From: Lentisphaeria bacterium UBA1776
GTDB taxonomy: Bacteria > Verrucomicrobiota > Lentisphaeria > Victivallales > Victivallaceae
Assembly: GCA_002314605.1 (NCBI GenBank)
Contig: DCGO01000124.1
Location: 1-5,994, forward strand
Direction: 5' to 3'
Length of the DNA: 5,994 nt
Numbering within the stretch: the first letter of the stretch is position 1; the number at the start of each line of letters is the position of its first letter. A program made the position numbers and the translations under genes. Below are positions 5,661 through 5,994 of the stretch, piece by piece. The notes under the pieces are model-generated. The model saw only the letters and a program-made list of their open reading frames with translations, was not told the origin of the DNA and searched no databases.

Positions 5661-5994
5661 GTGCAGGGATCTCTTACGCGGAGGAAGTTCGGCGGAAACT
5701 GGTGCATTTGAGTTCGTTGTGGATGGTGGCGGCCATTCTGCTTCTGCCCCGGGGGATCATGATCGGGGTCTTTGCATTTCTGCTGGCCGGAAATCTGGTG
5801 ATCGAGCGGCTGCGGTCCGGACGGGCGGCTTATGTGACTCCTGCGTATGATTTTTTCTTCGGGCGGATGCTCCGGAAGGAACCGGAACCGGGACAGTGGA
5901 TCATCAGCGGCGGGCCCTATGTATTTGCGGCGGCGCTGGCGGTGACGGTTTTTGCGCCGGCGTCCGTTGCGGCGGCGGCTATGGCGGTGATGCT
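5657..5994 (+). CDS. CTP-dependent polyprenol/dolichol/phytol-kinase-like membrane protein (partial)
   Basis: The reading frame is open from the ATG to the window edge, giving 112 residues of a longer protein. The N-terminal EEVRRKLVHLSSLWMV contains the RK-x-x-H signature that opens members of the SEC59/phytol-kinase family (COG0170). These phosphorylate lipid alcohols with CTP, and cytidylyltransferases for phosphatidate are related. Hydrophobic segments, probably membrane helices, lie at about 24-51 and 84-112. Between them is a polar loop with AYDFFFGRMLRKEPEPGQW, a known family feature. The catalytic DxxA-type region would lie past the window. The start overlaps the amidase 2 stop as ATGA, preceded by GAGG (5645-5648). 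The substrate is unknown; a lipid carrier of wall synthesis would suit the neighbours, but this is inference. Confidence 0.75.
   Translation, partial: MSAGISYAEEVRRKLVHLSSLWMVAAILLLPRGIMIGVFAFLLAGNLVIERLRSGRAAYVTPAYDFFFGRMLRKEPEPGQWIISGGPYVFAAALAVTVFAPASVAAAAMAVM

Overview
The window has two parts. On the left (about 1-1335) is an IS110-family insertion sequence. On the right (1346 to the window end) is a tightly packed, same-strand housekeeping operon. The operon DNA is G+C-rich and the insertion sequence is visibly less so, which fits an acquired element. The operon looks Gram-negative: two secreted cell-wall amidases that carry only an N-terminal extension and no LysM or SPOR domain. The style of the second amidase (TPAG loop, PGNEFD segment, RGVKRARF segment) reminds me of Verrucomicrobiota/Lentisphaerota proteins. 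That assignment is a memory-based guess, not something the sequence proves.

Insertion sequence: a 339-residue DEDD transposase (282-1301) follows roughly 230 bases of non-coding leader. The leader folds by eye into three successive hairpins. They are a 5' stem-loop (49-77), a large stem with an internal loop and a GAAA-capped upper stem (92-171), and a third branched stem (177-231). This order matches the bridge RNA that guides IS110 recombinases to target and donor DNA. A perfect 9-base inverted repeat (11-19 and 1327-1335) lies near both expected ends of the element. A fourth small hairpin (253-269) sits against the transposase Shine-Dalgarno and may partly cover it.

Operon: the order is HIT-family nucleotide hydrolase/transferase (1346-1768), glutamate 5-kinase proB (1781-2899), HMP/HMP-P kinase thiD (2915-3763), amidase 1 (3760-4701), amidase 2 (4698-5660), and the start of a CTP-dependent polyprenol/dolichol/phytol-kinase-like membrane protein (5657 to beyond the end). 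The first three genes have gaps of 12 and 15 bases. The last three junctions are all ATGA start/stop overlaps, so translation is probably coupled from thiD onward. The genes combine proline synthesis, thiamine synthesis, peptidoglycan splitting and probably a lipid-phosphate step; no single pathway unites them.

The insertion ends just before the ribosome binding site of the HIT gene, so the element probably separates the operon from its original promoter, or now supplies transcription to it. The most interesting item is the candidate bridge RNA. The exact ends of the element and its guide-to-DNA pairing could not be settled by eye.
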